A DNA stretch of 64,000 nucleotides, from NCBI GenBank assembly GCA_963575745.1, contig CAUYUJ010016072.1:188001-252000 (forward strand). Reading direction: 5' to 3'. A program made the position numbers and the translations under genes. This document shows, one piece after another, positions 1 through 9,140 of the stretch. Each line of letters starts with the position of its first letter. Within the stretch, counting starts at the first letter, position 1. The notes beneath the pieces were generated by a model. It ran no database searches. It was not told the DNA's origin and was given only the letters and a program-made list of their open reading frames with translations. The stretch is from Prorocentrum cordatum (Eukaryota > Sar > Dinophyceae > Prorocentrales > Prorocentraceae).

Positions 1-27
1 CTCGAAGCACCCGCATGTTTTTCTTCA

Positions 28-57
28 AATTCTAGACGCTTCACGTATCCCCACCAG
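28..57 (+). repeat. Solo boundary module of the CCACCAG element family
   Basis: The sequence AATTCT, two or three bases, then ACGCTTCACGTATCCCCACCAG recurs at 11882-11911 and 23120-23150 with only a few changes, and a related form precedes the element at 7008. Here no matching right end is seen nearby, so it may be a solo end or the end of an element lying mainly left of the window. Confidence 0.6.
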
Positions 58-60
58 TCA

Positions 61-1318
61 ATGAAATGGACCGCAACCGGACACACCAACCATCGAATAG
101 AGATCTTAGCGGCGATTATTTGGTGACAGGGGGACGTCGGCAGAAACAACCCCCCTCTGCGCGCCAGCCTACCGGCCTGTCGTTTCAGGCCTCAGTTTTG
201 GCAGCTTCAGCTCCAGCGGCGAGTAGCTGCGACTCCCCAGGGCCCACCCCCGGAGGCGCATCTCGCTGCTGGCCCACATTCCGCGTCGACTGCGGCCCTG
301 GTGGGCCGTCACCCGTTCGCAGTGGACCGCGGCCTCGGTGGGCCATCACCCGTTCGCACACATTCAACAGAGACCTCAGCGGCGATGAGCTGCGACCCCC
401 TCGATGCAAAATGCATCCTAGCGGCGATTGGCTGCGACCCCCCGTTCTTCCACGCAGGTGCTCGCGGCGAGTAGCTGCGACCCCCGGGACGTTCCATGTG
501 GCAGGCCGCGGCCCCTGGCCCACGGCTGCAGGGTACCTGACCGTGGGGAGGGGCGTTGCGTCCCCTTCGCCTCTCCCCTCCCAGGCTCGGTGGGCGTCCC
601 CCGCCCGTGGCTTCGGGGCTCGCCCGACGCGGCATTTGCGCGTGGGCTGTGGCCCCCCCCCCTCCCCGCTGCACCGTGGCTCGCGCTGCTCGTGGTCCTT
701 CTTGGCCCCTTCCAGCGGCAGTTTCCACGGCACGGGGTAGCTGGTGCGTGTCGGCGCTGGGGCTCTGGGGCAGCGCCATGCGACCGTCTGGGTTGGCTTG
801 CCACCTCAGCTTCACCGCAGCAGGACCCCCCTGGCAGGCAGCGCAGACGTCACCACCATCAGTGCGCCGACCATCACCACCCGACGGCGGTGCTCCCCAC
901 GCCAGCGGAACTCTTCGCTTCAGGGATCGGCATCGCAGCGGCGCCTTGGACACAGCCGCATGGCTCCCCTCGGCACTGGGAGGCGGATTGCCGAGGACTG
1001 GGCGCTGAGTGGTTCAGCCTGCAACGCCTCTACAGCCTTTGGTTTTCCCTCTGTCGCGCACCGTTTCTGGCTTCGGCCGCACAGCCGTTCGGCTTGTGCA
1101 GGTCGGCCACGGTGTCTGGCGCCGCCCTGGCGACTCACTTCGTTGCATCCGCACATTCAACACGGCGGCCTGCTCACTGTGGTTCGCGCTGCGGTGCCTA
1201 AATGCGTTCGCCCTAAGAATTTACTTCGTTTTGTTTTGTGCACGTGCAACTGCGAGCCTGTCTTGCCGGTGCGAGCTTTGTCCGCCGACTCTGGCTGGTG
1301 GCGAATTGTCTTGCAAAT
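61..1318. other. GC-rich stretch without a recognisable gene
   Basis: Overlapping open frames exist on both strands, as expected at this GC content, but none shows a recognisable domain or convincing residue pattern. The only structure seen is the short repeat set at 108-488 and a partial duplication of GTGGGCC(G/A)TCACCCGTTCGCA near 303 and 339. Confidence 0.5.
108..488 (+). repeat. Dispersed short repeat AGCGGCGA-GCTGCGACCCCC, five copies
   Basis: Variants of AGCGGCGAGTAGCTGCGAC, about 23 bp, begin at 108 (diverged), 215, 378, 420 and 464. Spacing is irregular, so this is a local dispersed motif rather than a satellite. Confidence 0.55.
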
Positions 1319-1392
1319 TAGCCCCGTACCGTGACCCGGACGCCACTTCCGCTCCCTGTTCGTTGCCTCGGAGCCGCTGACCAAAAGAGTAT

Positions 1393-2129
1393 TCCCACCA
1401 GCCCAGCCAGAAGCGATGTCCCGGCGAGTTGAGGTGGTCAGGGAAGAGCGGGAGCAAGGAGGGGGAAGGCCGAACCGTGCGAAGGAGGGAGGAGGAGGAG
1501 AAGGAGGAGGTTGGATGGATGGATGAGGGAGGGGGGAAAAGATGAACAGGATAAGGAGGATAACGAAGAGGAGTAGGATGAGAAGGAGTAGGAGGAGGAA
1601 GGAGGAGCAGGAGGAGGGCAAGCAAAAGGGCCAGAGGTCTCTTGGATGCCTCTCGGAGCCTCTTGGGATATCTCTGTGGCGTTTCTTAGTGGCCTCTTGG
1701 GACGTCTTGGGGGTGTCATGGCGGTCCTGGGGGGCGTTTGGTCGTCTTGGGTGCCTTGGGGGGGCTCTTTAGGCAACTTGGGGTCCTCTTGAGGGCCTCC
1801 TGGGGGCCTCTTGGGAGCCTCTTGGAACCATCTGGGGGCCTCTGCCTCCTGGGCGGTTCTTGGGGCCATCTTGAAGGACATCGATCAGAGAAGGGGGTGG
1901 TCGCAATTCGCACTGCCCCCAAGAGGCCAAAATGGGCCAACACCTTAGTAACACCAGTGATTTTGGCGTCCTCGCCGAAGCCGTTTTGGAGGCACTGACA
2001 CCTCGCCGCCCCCCCCCGTCCAGGTCCAGGTGATGGTGTGGGGGGAGGGGTTAACCCCTCCCCGAAGGGGAAGAAGGGGGTTGGCAGAGGAAACTCCCTA
2101 AACCATCTACGCCCAGAGGGCTGGTGGGA
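1393..2129 (+). mobile_element. Inverted-terminal-repeat element, copy 1 (non-coding)
   Basis: The left end reads TCCCACCAGCCC and the right end GGGCTGGTGGGA, a 12-bp inverted terminal repeat. Modules in order: a conserved left block containing GTCCCGGCGAGTTGAGG (1418-1440); a homopurine tract (about 1440-1620); an array of the GGGCCTCTTGGG type (1640-1870); a block with GGCCAAAATGGGCCAACACC near 1922; and a right block with a perfect 22-bp palindrome starting GGGGAGGGGTTAACCCC at about 2042, then CGAAGGGGAAG and the terminal CGCCCAGAGGGCTGGTGGG. The 70 bp left of it (from TTAGCCCCG near 1319) resembles sequence left of copy 3 (12348-12417), so the true element may start further left. No transposase frame is present; this looks like a non-autonomous element. 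Confidence 0.6.
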
Positions 2130-3599
2130 TTAGGAGGCCTGCGCAGGATAGGCTTGAAACGTTAGGCCTTGCGATTGGTCGGGTCGGTCGGGCACAGGCG
2201 TGCTGTAGTCGAGCCCTGGTCCACACTCGACGCGCGGTGCCAGGCTTCGCAGGGTTCTGGTCGATGAGATGGAGGAGCACTCGAGCAACCGATGGAGGAG
2301 GAAGACACCATGTGTTGCGAAATCGTCAGTCGCAATTTTTCAGCGGTCCAGGGAATGGGGGCCATACATCAAACATTGCGAGATTATTGCTGGTGGTTCT
2401 GGTTACAGCGCAGTCAACTCGCAGAGTAAGGATGGGCAACGTTCCCAAGGGTACCCTTGCATCCTTGCCTCCTCGATCCATCCTTGGCCACTTTCGTTGG
2501 CCGTGCCCCGCTCGAAAAGCTTCGAAATGGGCGTCCAAGGCCCTTGCATCCTTATCGCGCATCCTTGCGATACAGGCACGCTGTACGCCCCTGGCATGTT
2601 TGACAGGCGAATGTGGCAGGGGAGTTGTCGAACATCTTCCTGCTACCGAACATTGTTATGCCGCATGTTTAGGTTTGGCAGGGGCGACGGCTCAGTGTTC
2701 CCAATTGACAAGTACAACGTAGTCAAGATAGTATAGGGTTCTTAGATTCTGGGTCATTAGTTGCCGTATCCAGGTGTTTGCCGGGCGGCCGCCCGTGGGC
2801 GCCTCATGGGCAATCCGTACGGCGGTTGCCGTTCCCGGGCTCTCGCCCGCGGGCGCCTCGTGGGCGCTTCGTGCGCTGGTTGCCGTTTCTGGATGTGTTC
2901 TTGATTTGCATATGCGTGTCCCCCCATCCACGGGTTGGGGTCAGGCGCGATGGGTTCGATTACGTATGCGAGCGATCCGATCGATTAACAAGTGAGGGCA
3001 GCTTGAGGGCATCCAGGGGAGGTTCATCGGCCCCTGTTGCTGCGCCCATGGTCGTGCGGTTCTGTCGGCTTGTTGTCGTTTGTCCCGTTTCGGTCCCCTC
3101 GGACGTTTCACGTGGCGGTCGTCTTTTCGGCGTTGGTCGGTTCTTTGCTCGTCCGTCGGCTCCTTTCTGTTGCTGGTCTGGCTATCCGGCTCCAGATCGA
3201 TCCAGAACTCAGAATTCCCGTCCCCTCCCCCACCCCTCTTTCTTCTCCATTCCTCATTCTACCGGTCTATACATGCCCTTCCCTGCAGCCTTCTGTCTAC
3301 CGCCTTTCCCTGCCTCCCTCCCTTCTCCTTCATGTGTCTCTTGTCATTCCCTTCCGATTCCCCACTGCCTCTGTTTGCTTCCCTCATCTCTGGCTCCTGC
3401 TAATCATCCTGCTCCTCCATGTCTCCCTCTCCAGTCCTGATTGAGCCTCGGTATATACTTTCTGAACTAGTGAGCAAGAAGAACTTGACACGTGTGCTCG
3501 TCCCACGGATGACCGCCTCATTGTTCCGTCTCCTGTTCCTTATCATCCTCGATTCGTTCCTCCAGCCTCATGGAATTACGGAGCGTGTTGGGCGCACTT
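2130..3599. other. Intergenic, no gene recognised
   Basis: Mixed-composition sequence with short open frames on both strands, none supported. A pyrimidine-rich tract (TTCTCCATTCC / CCTCCCTCCC type) fills about 3215-3440 and belongs to the set of strand-asymmetric tracts seen throughout the window. Confidence 0.5.
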
Positions 3600-4115
3600 G
3601 CCGGGCAGAGTACATTTGGTTTTCTGCGAGCGTGGACGTAGTTTGACAGGGTTTCGTTGCAACAGGCCAGTTCGTCGCTCTCTTGCCACCCCATCAGATG
3701 CGAGCTACGATTGTAATCGTTTGCTCGAGGGTAGAGAGAGCCATTGCGACGACCCACGCCGCGCCCACGGGAACTCGATCACCTTGGCGTCCCCCCGCCC
3801 CCATGGGTTGGGAGTTGGACCAGCGTCGCGGGCCCCGCTCTGCAAAGAGGCGCACCAGCGCACCACCACCCTATCCAATGCTGTACTCCTCCGCGTCACC
3901 GCCCTTGGCAAGACGGTGTCGCCACCGAGGATAGAGCCGTGGCGACGACCCCCCCTGCCGCCCCCAGAGTTCGTTTCGCCTTCTGCGGGCGTGTACGTGG
4001 TTGGACAGTTGCCCGTTGCAACAGGCCATATCGTCGCTCTCTCGCCATCCCATCACGTGCGTGCTACGATTGTTATCGTTTGATCGGTGTCCTGTTCACG
4101 AGACTGACGCTGTCA
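3600..4115 (+). repeat. Direct duplication of about 150 bp, offset 359 bp
   Basis: The block at about 3600-3760 is repeated at about 3960-4115. Both carry TTTTCTGCG or CCTTCTGCG, GTTGCAACAGGCCA (3658 and 4017), then CGTCGCTCTC, a CCCCATCA/CCCATCA motif and CTACGATTGTNATCGTTTG. Further weak copies of the GCAGAGTACAT part occur near 4190 and 4328. No coding content is recognised. Confidence 0.65.
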
Positions 4116-5049
4116 GCGGCAAGGTCGATGGAGTAGCCCACGTTCGCGACTTTGAGCCGGAGTCTCGGCGCAACCTGGTTTTCAGCCAGAGTACATGTTC
4201 GTGTTGGTTGCAGCAGGGGTTCAGGACGGGTTGCCAGTCAGCACCTCGTTGAGTTGCTCCATAACTTCCCCCTCTTCCCTTCGCCCCCATGCTCCCTCCT
4301 CGCCCCTCTTGCATTCGCGCTGGCCAGGCAGAGTTCCTTTGGCTTGGATCCCAAGCGCCTAAATGCTTCATCAATGGATCCATTGCGCTCGGCCGCTACA
4401 CCTGGAAGTACATGTTCGGACGCTCTGAAAAAATTAGTGGCCCTAGATACCAAACCTATGGTCTCGACCTCGGTTCTCCTCGCGTTGCGTCTGAACCAGC
4501 GAACTAGGGTAAGTTCAGTCCTTTGAGCGAGCTCTAGGCCGTGATACTTAGCACGTACGGTACAACAGGATGTTGCTTGCGAGGTATTTGTTTGCAGATT
4601 ACGACGCTCGGCTTCGTTGTCTCAATGTCCTTAGGCGAGGCATTCACATCATCCCCCACTTTCCTGTCTTCCCTTTCCTCCTCATCGCCATCTCTTCTTC
4701 GATCTACTTCTTGGCACAGTGCGAACTTGCGCATGGCTCGTGGTGATTTCTTGCCCGCAGCACGTTTCTGAGTGTGGTGGGAAGGGAGGTCGACCAGGAG
4801 GAACAGAAGGAGGAACACGAGAACAACGAGGACGACGAGGAGGATGTGTAATGGATAGTACCAGGAAGGACAAGGAGAAGGGCGAGGGCGAAGATGAACA
4901 GAAGGACGACAAAGATGGGGATGTTGAAGACAGGACAAGGAGTGCGAGGAGGAGGACGTAGAGGACGAGCATGGCTGGGCTGAGGATGAGGCGGCGAAGG
5001 AACGAAGAGGAGGACGCGGAGGCGGAGGAACAGGTCGCAAAAGCGGCAG
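4116..5049. other. Intergenic with a homopurine tract
   Basis: No gene is recognised in 4116-4782. From about 4783 to 5045 the + strand is strongly purine-rich (GGAGGAACAGAAGGAGG type). The tract ends just before the candidate first exon of the dus gene. Confidence 0.5.
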
Positions 5050-5415
5050 ATGAGCCTCTGCCTGGCCGTTGCGATGGCGCCGGCGGCCCGCGAGGAGGAC
5101 GGCTTCGAGGTTCCGGGTCCCGAGCAACAACAGAACCTATTGAGAAGCCAGGGGCATGTGGCGCACCCGAGTAGTATTCCCTACTCTCCAGCTGGACCTG
5201 GCATAGCCTTGGCTGTGGCAAAGTCCCAGGTTGAAGGGCCCCGAGAGGTGGTGGGCCGCAGAGGTCGCCGCGTGCCCAAGGGAGCCCGCTGCGCCCTCGG
5301 TGCGCCTGCGCAGTGTGACGCACGCTGCGCTGCCAGCGGGGCACGCGCGCCAGCCGCTTCGCCGCGCTGGCGCGGCGACGCGCCGCGGCCGCGGCTGTCG
5401 GTGGCGCCCATGATG
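5050..5415 (+). CDS. dusA: Candidate first coding exon of a DusA-type tRNA-dihydrouridine synthase
   Basis: The frame ends in RPRLSVAPMM followed by GAGCGC. SVAPMM is the signature at the start of the DusA barrel, where the flavin-binding APM motif is followed in the family by a segment beginning with an acidic residue and WT. The next secure exon (17393) starts exactly there, with GAG TGG ACC ACC (EWTT), in phase 0, so the two join without loss of frame to give SVAPMM-EWTTEHYR. The 3' end is placed at 5415, after ATGATG. The 5' extent is uncertain: the frame is open back to an ATG at 5050 (another at 5074) and encodes an Ala/Arg/Gly-rich leader that could be a targeting extension or non-coding. 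The exon lies 12 kb from its partner, so the link is inference from motif, strand, order and phase. Confidence 0.55.
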
Positions 5416-5759
5416 GAGCGCAGGGGCTCGGCTGCCGCAGTGGCTCTTCGTCGGATCGAGGTTTGGGGTTCGCGAGCGTTTTGGTCGCTTCTCGGCGGTG
5501 GTTCATCCCCGGGATGCGTTCCAGCAGCTGGGCCTCGCCGAGAGCGTTCCAATGGGTCCGGACCGTCCCGAACGGCCACCGGATACCCATTCTCTGAGCC
5601 GGGAAACCGTGTGGCCTTTCGCCGGAGAGCCTTAGAGACACGTTCGTGCTGCTCTGCATGGAGCGCCACCGGAAGCACATGTCGAAATCAAAAGTTGTGG
5701 TTCGGGTCGGATCGGATGTCGAAAGTCGAAAAGCGAAAACCGAAATCAATTCTACTGTT

Positions 5760-6035
5760 ATGCGCATTGCATTGACATAGTATGGTATTGGAGTATGTTG
5801 AGAATCGCCGGGTGTTGCTAAATTGTATTATTTTGCGTTGTATTGCATTGCGCAATGATGAGGTAGTACATCAATACGATCGCACTGCATTGCATCTATG
5901 CGTACCAATATTTGCGCATACGCAACAGTGGCTGAGTTGGGCCCCCTGTCATTGCATTGCGTTTGAAGGTTTTCGCTGTACCAACTCTTGCATTGCACTG
6001 CATTGCGTTGCATTGCTTGCACCGTGTCTCCTTTT
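5760..6035 (+). repeat. Degenerate TTGCA-rich tract
   Basis: Repeated TTGCATTGCG-type pentamers are scattered through AT-richer DNA, densest at 5980-6025. The reverse-complement motif (GCAATGCAACGCAATG) forms a similar tract at 38206-38280. No gene is seen between 5416 and 6553. Confidence 0.5.
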
Positions 6036-6553
6036 TTCCCCCGCTTGTGCCTCGCCCAATTTCGGCTAGCGTAGCCGTTCGACCTCCAAACCAACTTCTG
6101 CAGCACACGTATTGTTTTTTTCGAGTATGTTGTTTCACGTGAGCAAGCTGTTGCCTCCACGTGTGTGATATGGACGATGACATCCTCGCCCTCGCGATGG
6201 CCGTTCCCATCGGGACGCACGGTAGCAGAGAACACCCAGGGAACGACGGCTGGATGCGCTGGAGCGGGGCCGTCAAATTAGAACAAACAATTTCAGAATC
6301 AGACGGACCGCGTTGTCCGAGGAACATACGCAACAGATGGCAATCATGACCTTGACAGTGCGTGTAATCGTTGTTCCTGCAGCCGCGCAGAGGATGGCTT
6401 CTCGACCCGAGACAAAGCTGAAGGCAATGAAGCTGTTGGCGCGTTCGCCAAACGCTCGCGGGTGGGAGGCGCGCCCGTCGGGGAGGTTCGTCGTTTGCAG
6501 GACAAGTTCGTTACCATCGTGGGCAGTTTTTATCCAGATAAGCAGCTGCGCGG

Positions 6554-7007
6554 ATGGCGCGTGTGGTTTTCCAGGGCAGCGCCGGCAACTGCAGCCGCGC
6601 GCCCCTTCGCGCCTCGTGGGATTTCAGCCATGCGGCACGAGGCCCCCCCCACTCGTCGCGGGCCCTCCTGCTGCGGCAGAGCGCGCAAGACCTCGGCAAG
6701 AGCCTGGAGGTCGTCGACGTGATGGTCGTCTTCGGCGCAGCTTTCCAAGCGGCGACGCAGCGATTTAGCCTTCATTCGGTCTTGGACGTCAGCCATGTCA
6801 TGCAGATCGAGTGGCAGCCCTCTATATTCGCACTTCTTCCCATGGAAAGCACAACGGCCAGGCTGCTCTTCGAAGGATTGCGGACATCACTGCCCATCGA
6901 TGTTTCAGAAATCCGGTCGCTCGAGTTGTTGATGGCAAACGCTGACGCGGTCACCATCTCTCTCGCGTTGGATTTAGCCTCGTCGAATTATCGACGCTTC
7001 GCGAACC
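6554..7007 (+). other. Unrecognised coding-like fragment
   Basis: One + frame is open from about 6554 into the repeat element at 7008. From about 6720 it reads like protein (VVDVMVVFGAAFQAATQRFS, then FALLPMESTTARLLFEGL and LLMANADAVTISLALDLASS), with alternating hydrophobic and charged residues and ordinary codon variety, unlike the repeat-derived frames nearby. The opposite strand is also open over 6772-6957, so strand choice rests on residue pattern only. No domain is recognised. The frame is cut by the left end of the inverted-repeat element, so it could be an exon end or an interrupted retroelement remnant. Confidence 0.3.
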
Positions 7008-8033
7008 CCCGCCAGCCCAGCCAGACACGACGCCCGGGCGAGTTGAGGCGATCAGGAAAGCGCGGGAGTCAAGAGTGGGGCAACCGTCATCGCTCGAAGG
7101 AGGCGAGGGGGGAGATGATGACGAGGAGGAGGCGAGGGAGAGGAATAAGGGAGGCGGGAGGGAGAACGGATGGGCGATGGGGGGGGAGCAGGATGAGGAG
7201 GAAGTGGGGAACGAGGGGTGGGGGGGCAGAAAAAGGCGAGCGAGCAGGAAACCTCCCGGATGCCTTTCGGGATCTCCTCGGATCGGGCCCCTCTGGACGT
7301 CGGGCCCCCAGGGGGGGGCGGAGGGGGGGGGGGCGGGCCTGGGCGGCTCGCATGGGGCCGAGTCGCCCCGGCCATTTGGTTTTTGGGCCCCCCGGAGGAC
7401 GGGCGGGGGGGGATGAAGGGGGGCCGGGGGAAGGGCGAGGAGGGCGCAGGGGGGGCGGATCGAGGCAGGAGGAGGAGGGGGGCGAGAGAAAAAGGGAGAG
7501 GAATTTGAGCAGGGGGGGGAGGGGGAGGAGGCGGAGGAAAACGGGCCCGAACGAATCACGCACGACAGGAGGTGGGTCGTTCAGGCCCTTCTTGACTTCG
7601 GGCCCCCCGGAGGGCGGGGGGGGGGGGGGGCGAGCCGCCCGCGCGCCATCGGATGCGAAAAGGCGAGGAGGCAAATTATATGGATTTCCGCGAGGTCTGA
7701 CAGGCGTTGGCCTCCTGGGGGCCCCTTTGGGTGATTTTTCGGCCACTTGGGTATGTCTGGGCGCGGTGTTGGAGCCGTTGTTTCGGGTCGTGTTGGAGGC
7801 CGTCTTGGGGCGTCGTGGGCCATATAGGGCCATCTTGGAAGTCGCCCTGGTTTCCCCGAGACGCCCTTGGAGCCATCGCGGGCCATCGTGGACTGTCCAG
7901 CTGCCCGTCGACCCCCACGTCGAGGTCCAGGGCGAGGAGCTAGCGATGGGAGGGGCGCGCGCCTCCCCGAAGGGGAAGAACGGTGTTAGAAGTGGCACCC
8001 CCTAGACCCTCTTCGCCCGGATGGCTGGCAGGA
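7008..8033 (+). mobile_element. Inverted-terminal-repeat element, copy 2 (non-coding)
   Basis: Left end CCCGCCAGCCCA, right end TGGCTGGCAGGA, the same termini as copy 1 with a few substitutions. The left block (GCCCGGGCGAGTTGAGGCGA, then a purine tract from 7075) and the right block (CTCCCCGAAGGGGAAGAACGG, then CGCCCGGATGGCTGGCAGG) align with copy 1. The middle differs: G-rich runs at 7290-7340 and 7610-7635, a second purine tract, and a diverged GGGCC array (7700-7870). Long open frames here (for example 303 codons on the minus strand) follow from skewed composition and are not accepted as genes. Confidence 0.6.
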
Positions 8034-8447
8034 TTTACCGCTTGCAAGCCTTTCTGTAGAAAATATGCCGAACGTGCCGATCGACGCGGCTTGCCGCTGC
8101 ACTTCCAGCAGAGTTTTTCGCGCCAGAAGCACCAGCAGGTCTTCGATATTTTCGTTGGCGGGCGTGGCCGGGACGCTGCGCAGCTCGGGCACCATGATCG
8201 AAATCTGTAAGATTCGTGTCCCATCTAGTCACTTACTTCTGCGTCGTAAGACGACTCTCCGTGGCGCAGTCGATGGAGGCGCCAGCGATGGTGGATCGGG
8301 CGGAGGCCGGTGGCCCCAGATCGGGAGCGCCACCGAGTATTGCACGCGTTGAGGGATGTGCGTTGGCATCGACGGTGGTGTCGGCTGGAAATATAAAGGT
8401 GGCCGTCGGGCCTCTCGCGGGGCAATTGCATGTCATGGCGACCTAGA
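8034..8447. other. Short coding-like frames on both strands, unresolved
   Basis: On the minus strand 8204-8040 reads IMVPELRSVPATPANEN then LLVLLARKTLLEVQ, flanked by TTACAG upstream and G|GTAAAT downstream, so it could be an exon. On the + strand the frame that continues into 8448-9140 is open from about 8216 to a TAG at 8445. I cannot choose between them. Confidence 0.25.
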
Positions 8448-9140
8448 AGAGTTGTGCAAAACGTTGGCCCATTCCAGCAAACAGGCCCCGGGTCGACCTG
8501 GATGAGGCAGCGAAGCGTATACCGACGCCTCTCATTGAGCGCGTCGTTGCGCGAAGGTGGGAGGTCGCTGCCTTCTCGCGATGGACAGGTCTCATGCGGT
8601 GGCTGGGGCGCGTTGCGATGGGTTCCATGCTTGACAGCGTTCAACCAGCCCATCTACTTGCGCTGTCTTCCAACATGGACATGACTGAGGCGAAGAAGGA
8701 GGCAGCGATGAAACGCATTTGCAGAGTCACCAAGGGCGAAGAGGCAAACGCGTTCAACCTCACGAGCATGACCAGGGTGATGGAAGTTTTTTTAGCATTT
8801 CAGGGGCGAGACGATCAGGCGGCACATGGGCGCACCGTTACTCGGGTGCGCCCAGATCCAGAAGCCCCACGGGCTTCCGCTCGGCAGCGGCAGAGAGAAC
8901 AGGCGAAAGGCGAGCATAACCGACCTGGTCTCGACCCGCAGGTGGGCATCATCTGGCAGCCCCAAACCCAGCTGCTTCGATTGCTGCAAGAGTGGAACTT
9001 GTCAGATGCCAGTCCTTGGCGGCTGCTCTCTTTCCTTGGCTCGGAGCTTGCTGGCTCTCTTTCGCGCCGCAGATGTTGGAGCTTGCTCGAGGAGCCTGGC
9101 GCCGCCAGTCAGCTGCAGTCTGCTCCGGCGCCTGGGGGCC
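8448..9140 (+). other. Unrecognised coding-like open frame
   Basis: From just after a TAG at 8445-8447 a + frame is open for over 800 bases. Segments such as VDLDEAAKRIPTPLIERVV, RRWEVAAFSRWTGLMRWLGR and NMDMTEAKKEAAMKRICRVT look like genuine soluble helical protein. After about 8800 the frame turns Arg/Pro-rich and may no longer be real. No domain is recognised. It lies inside the proposed dus intron and just right of a repeat element. Possibly part of a decayed retroelement or a nested gene; the single TAG upstream in the same frame suggests decay. Confidence 0.35.

Noticed and set aside
2948-2962. GGGTTCGATTACG as a tRNA T-arm
   Set aside because: No matching acceptor, anticodon or D stems can be built around it by eye. 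No tRNA or rRNA gene is claimed in the window.
4682-5767. 361-codon minus-strand open frame
   Set aside because: It lies opposite a homopurine tract and the candidate dus exon; the residues are Ser/Pro/Arg-rich repeats with no domain. High GC makes such antisense frames common here.
6068-6082. GCGTAGCCGTTCGACC as a spliced-leader relict
   Set aside because: Only the first eight or so bases match; no downstream TTGGCTCAAG.
7087-7998. 303-codon minus-strand open frame
   Set aside because: Proline-rich translation of G runs and purine tracts inside the inverted-repeat element; no domain.
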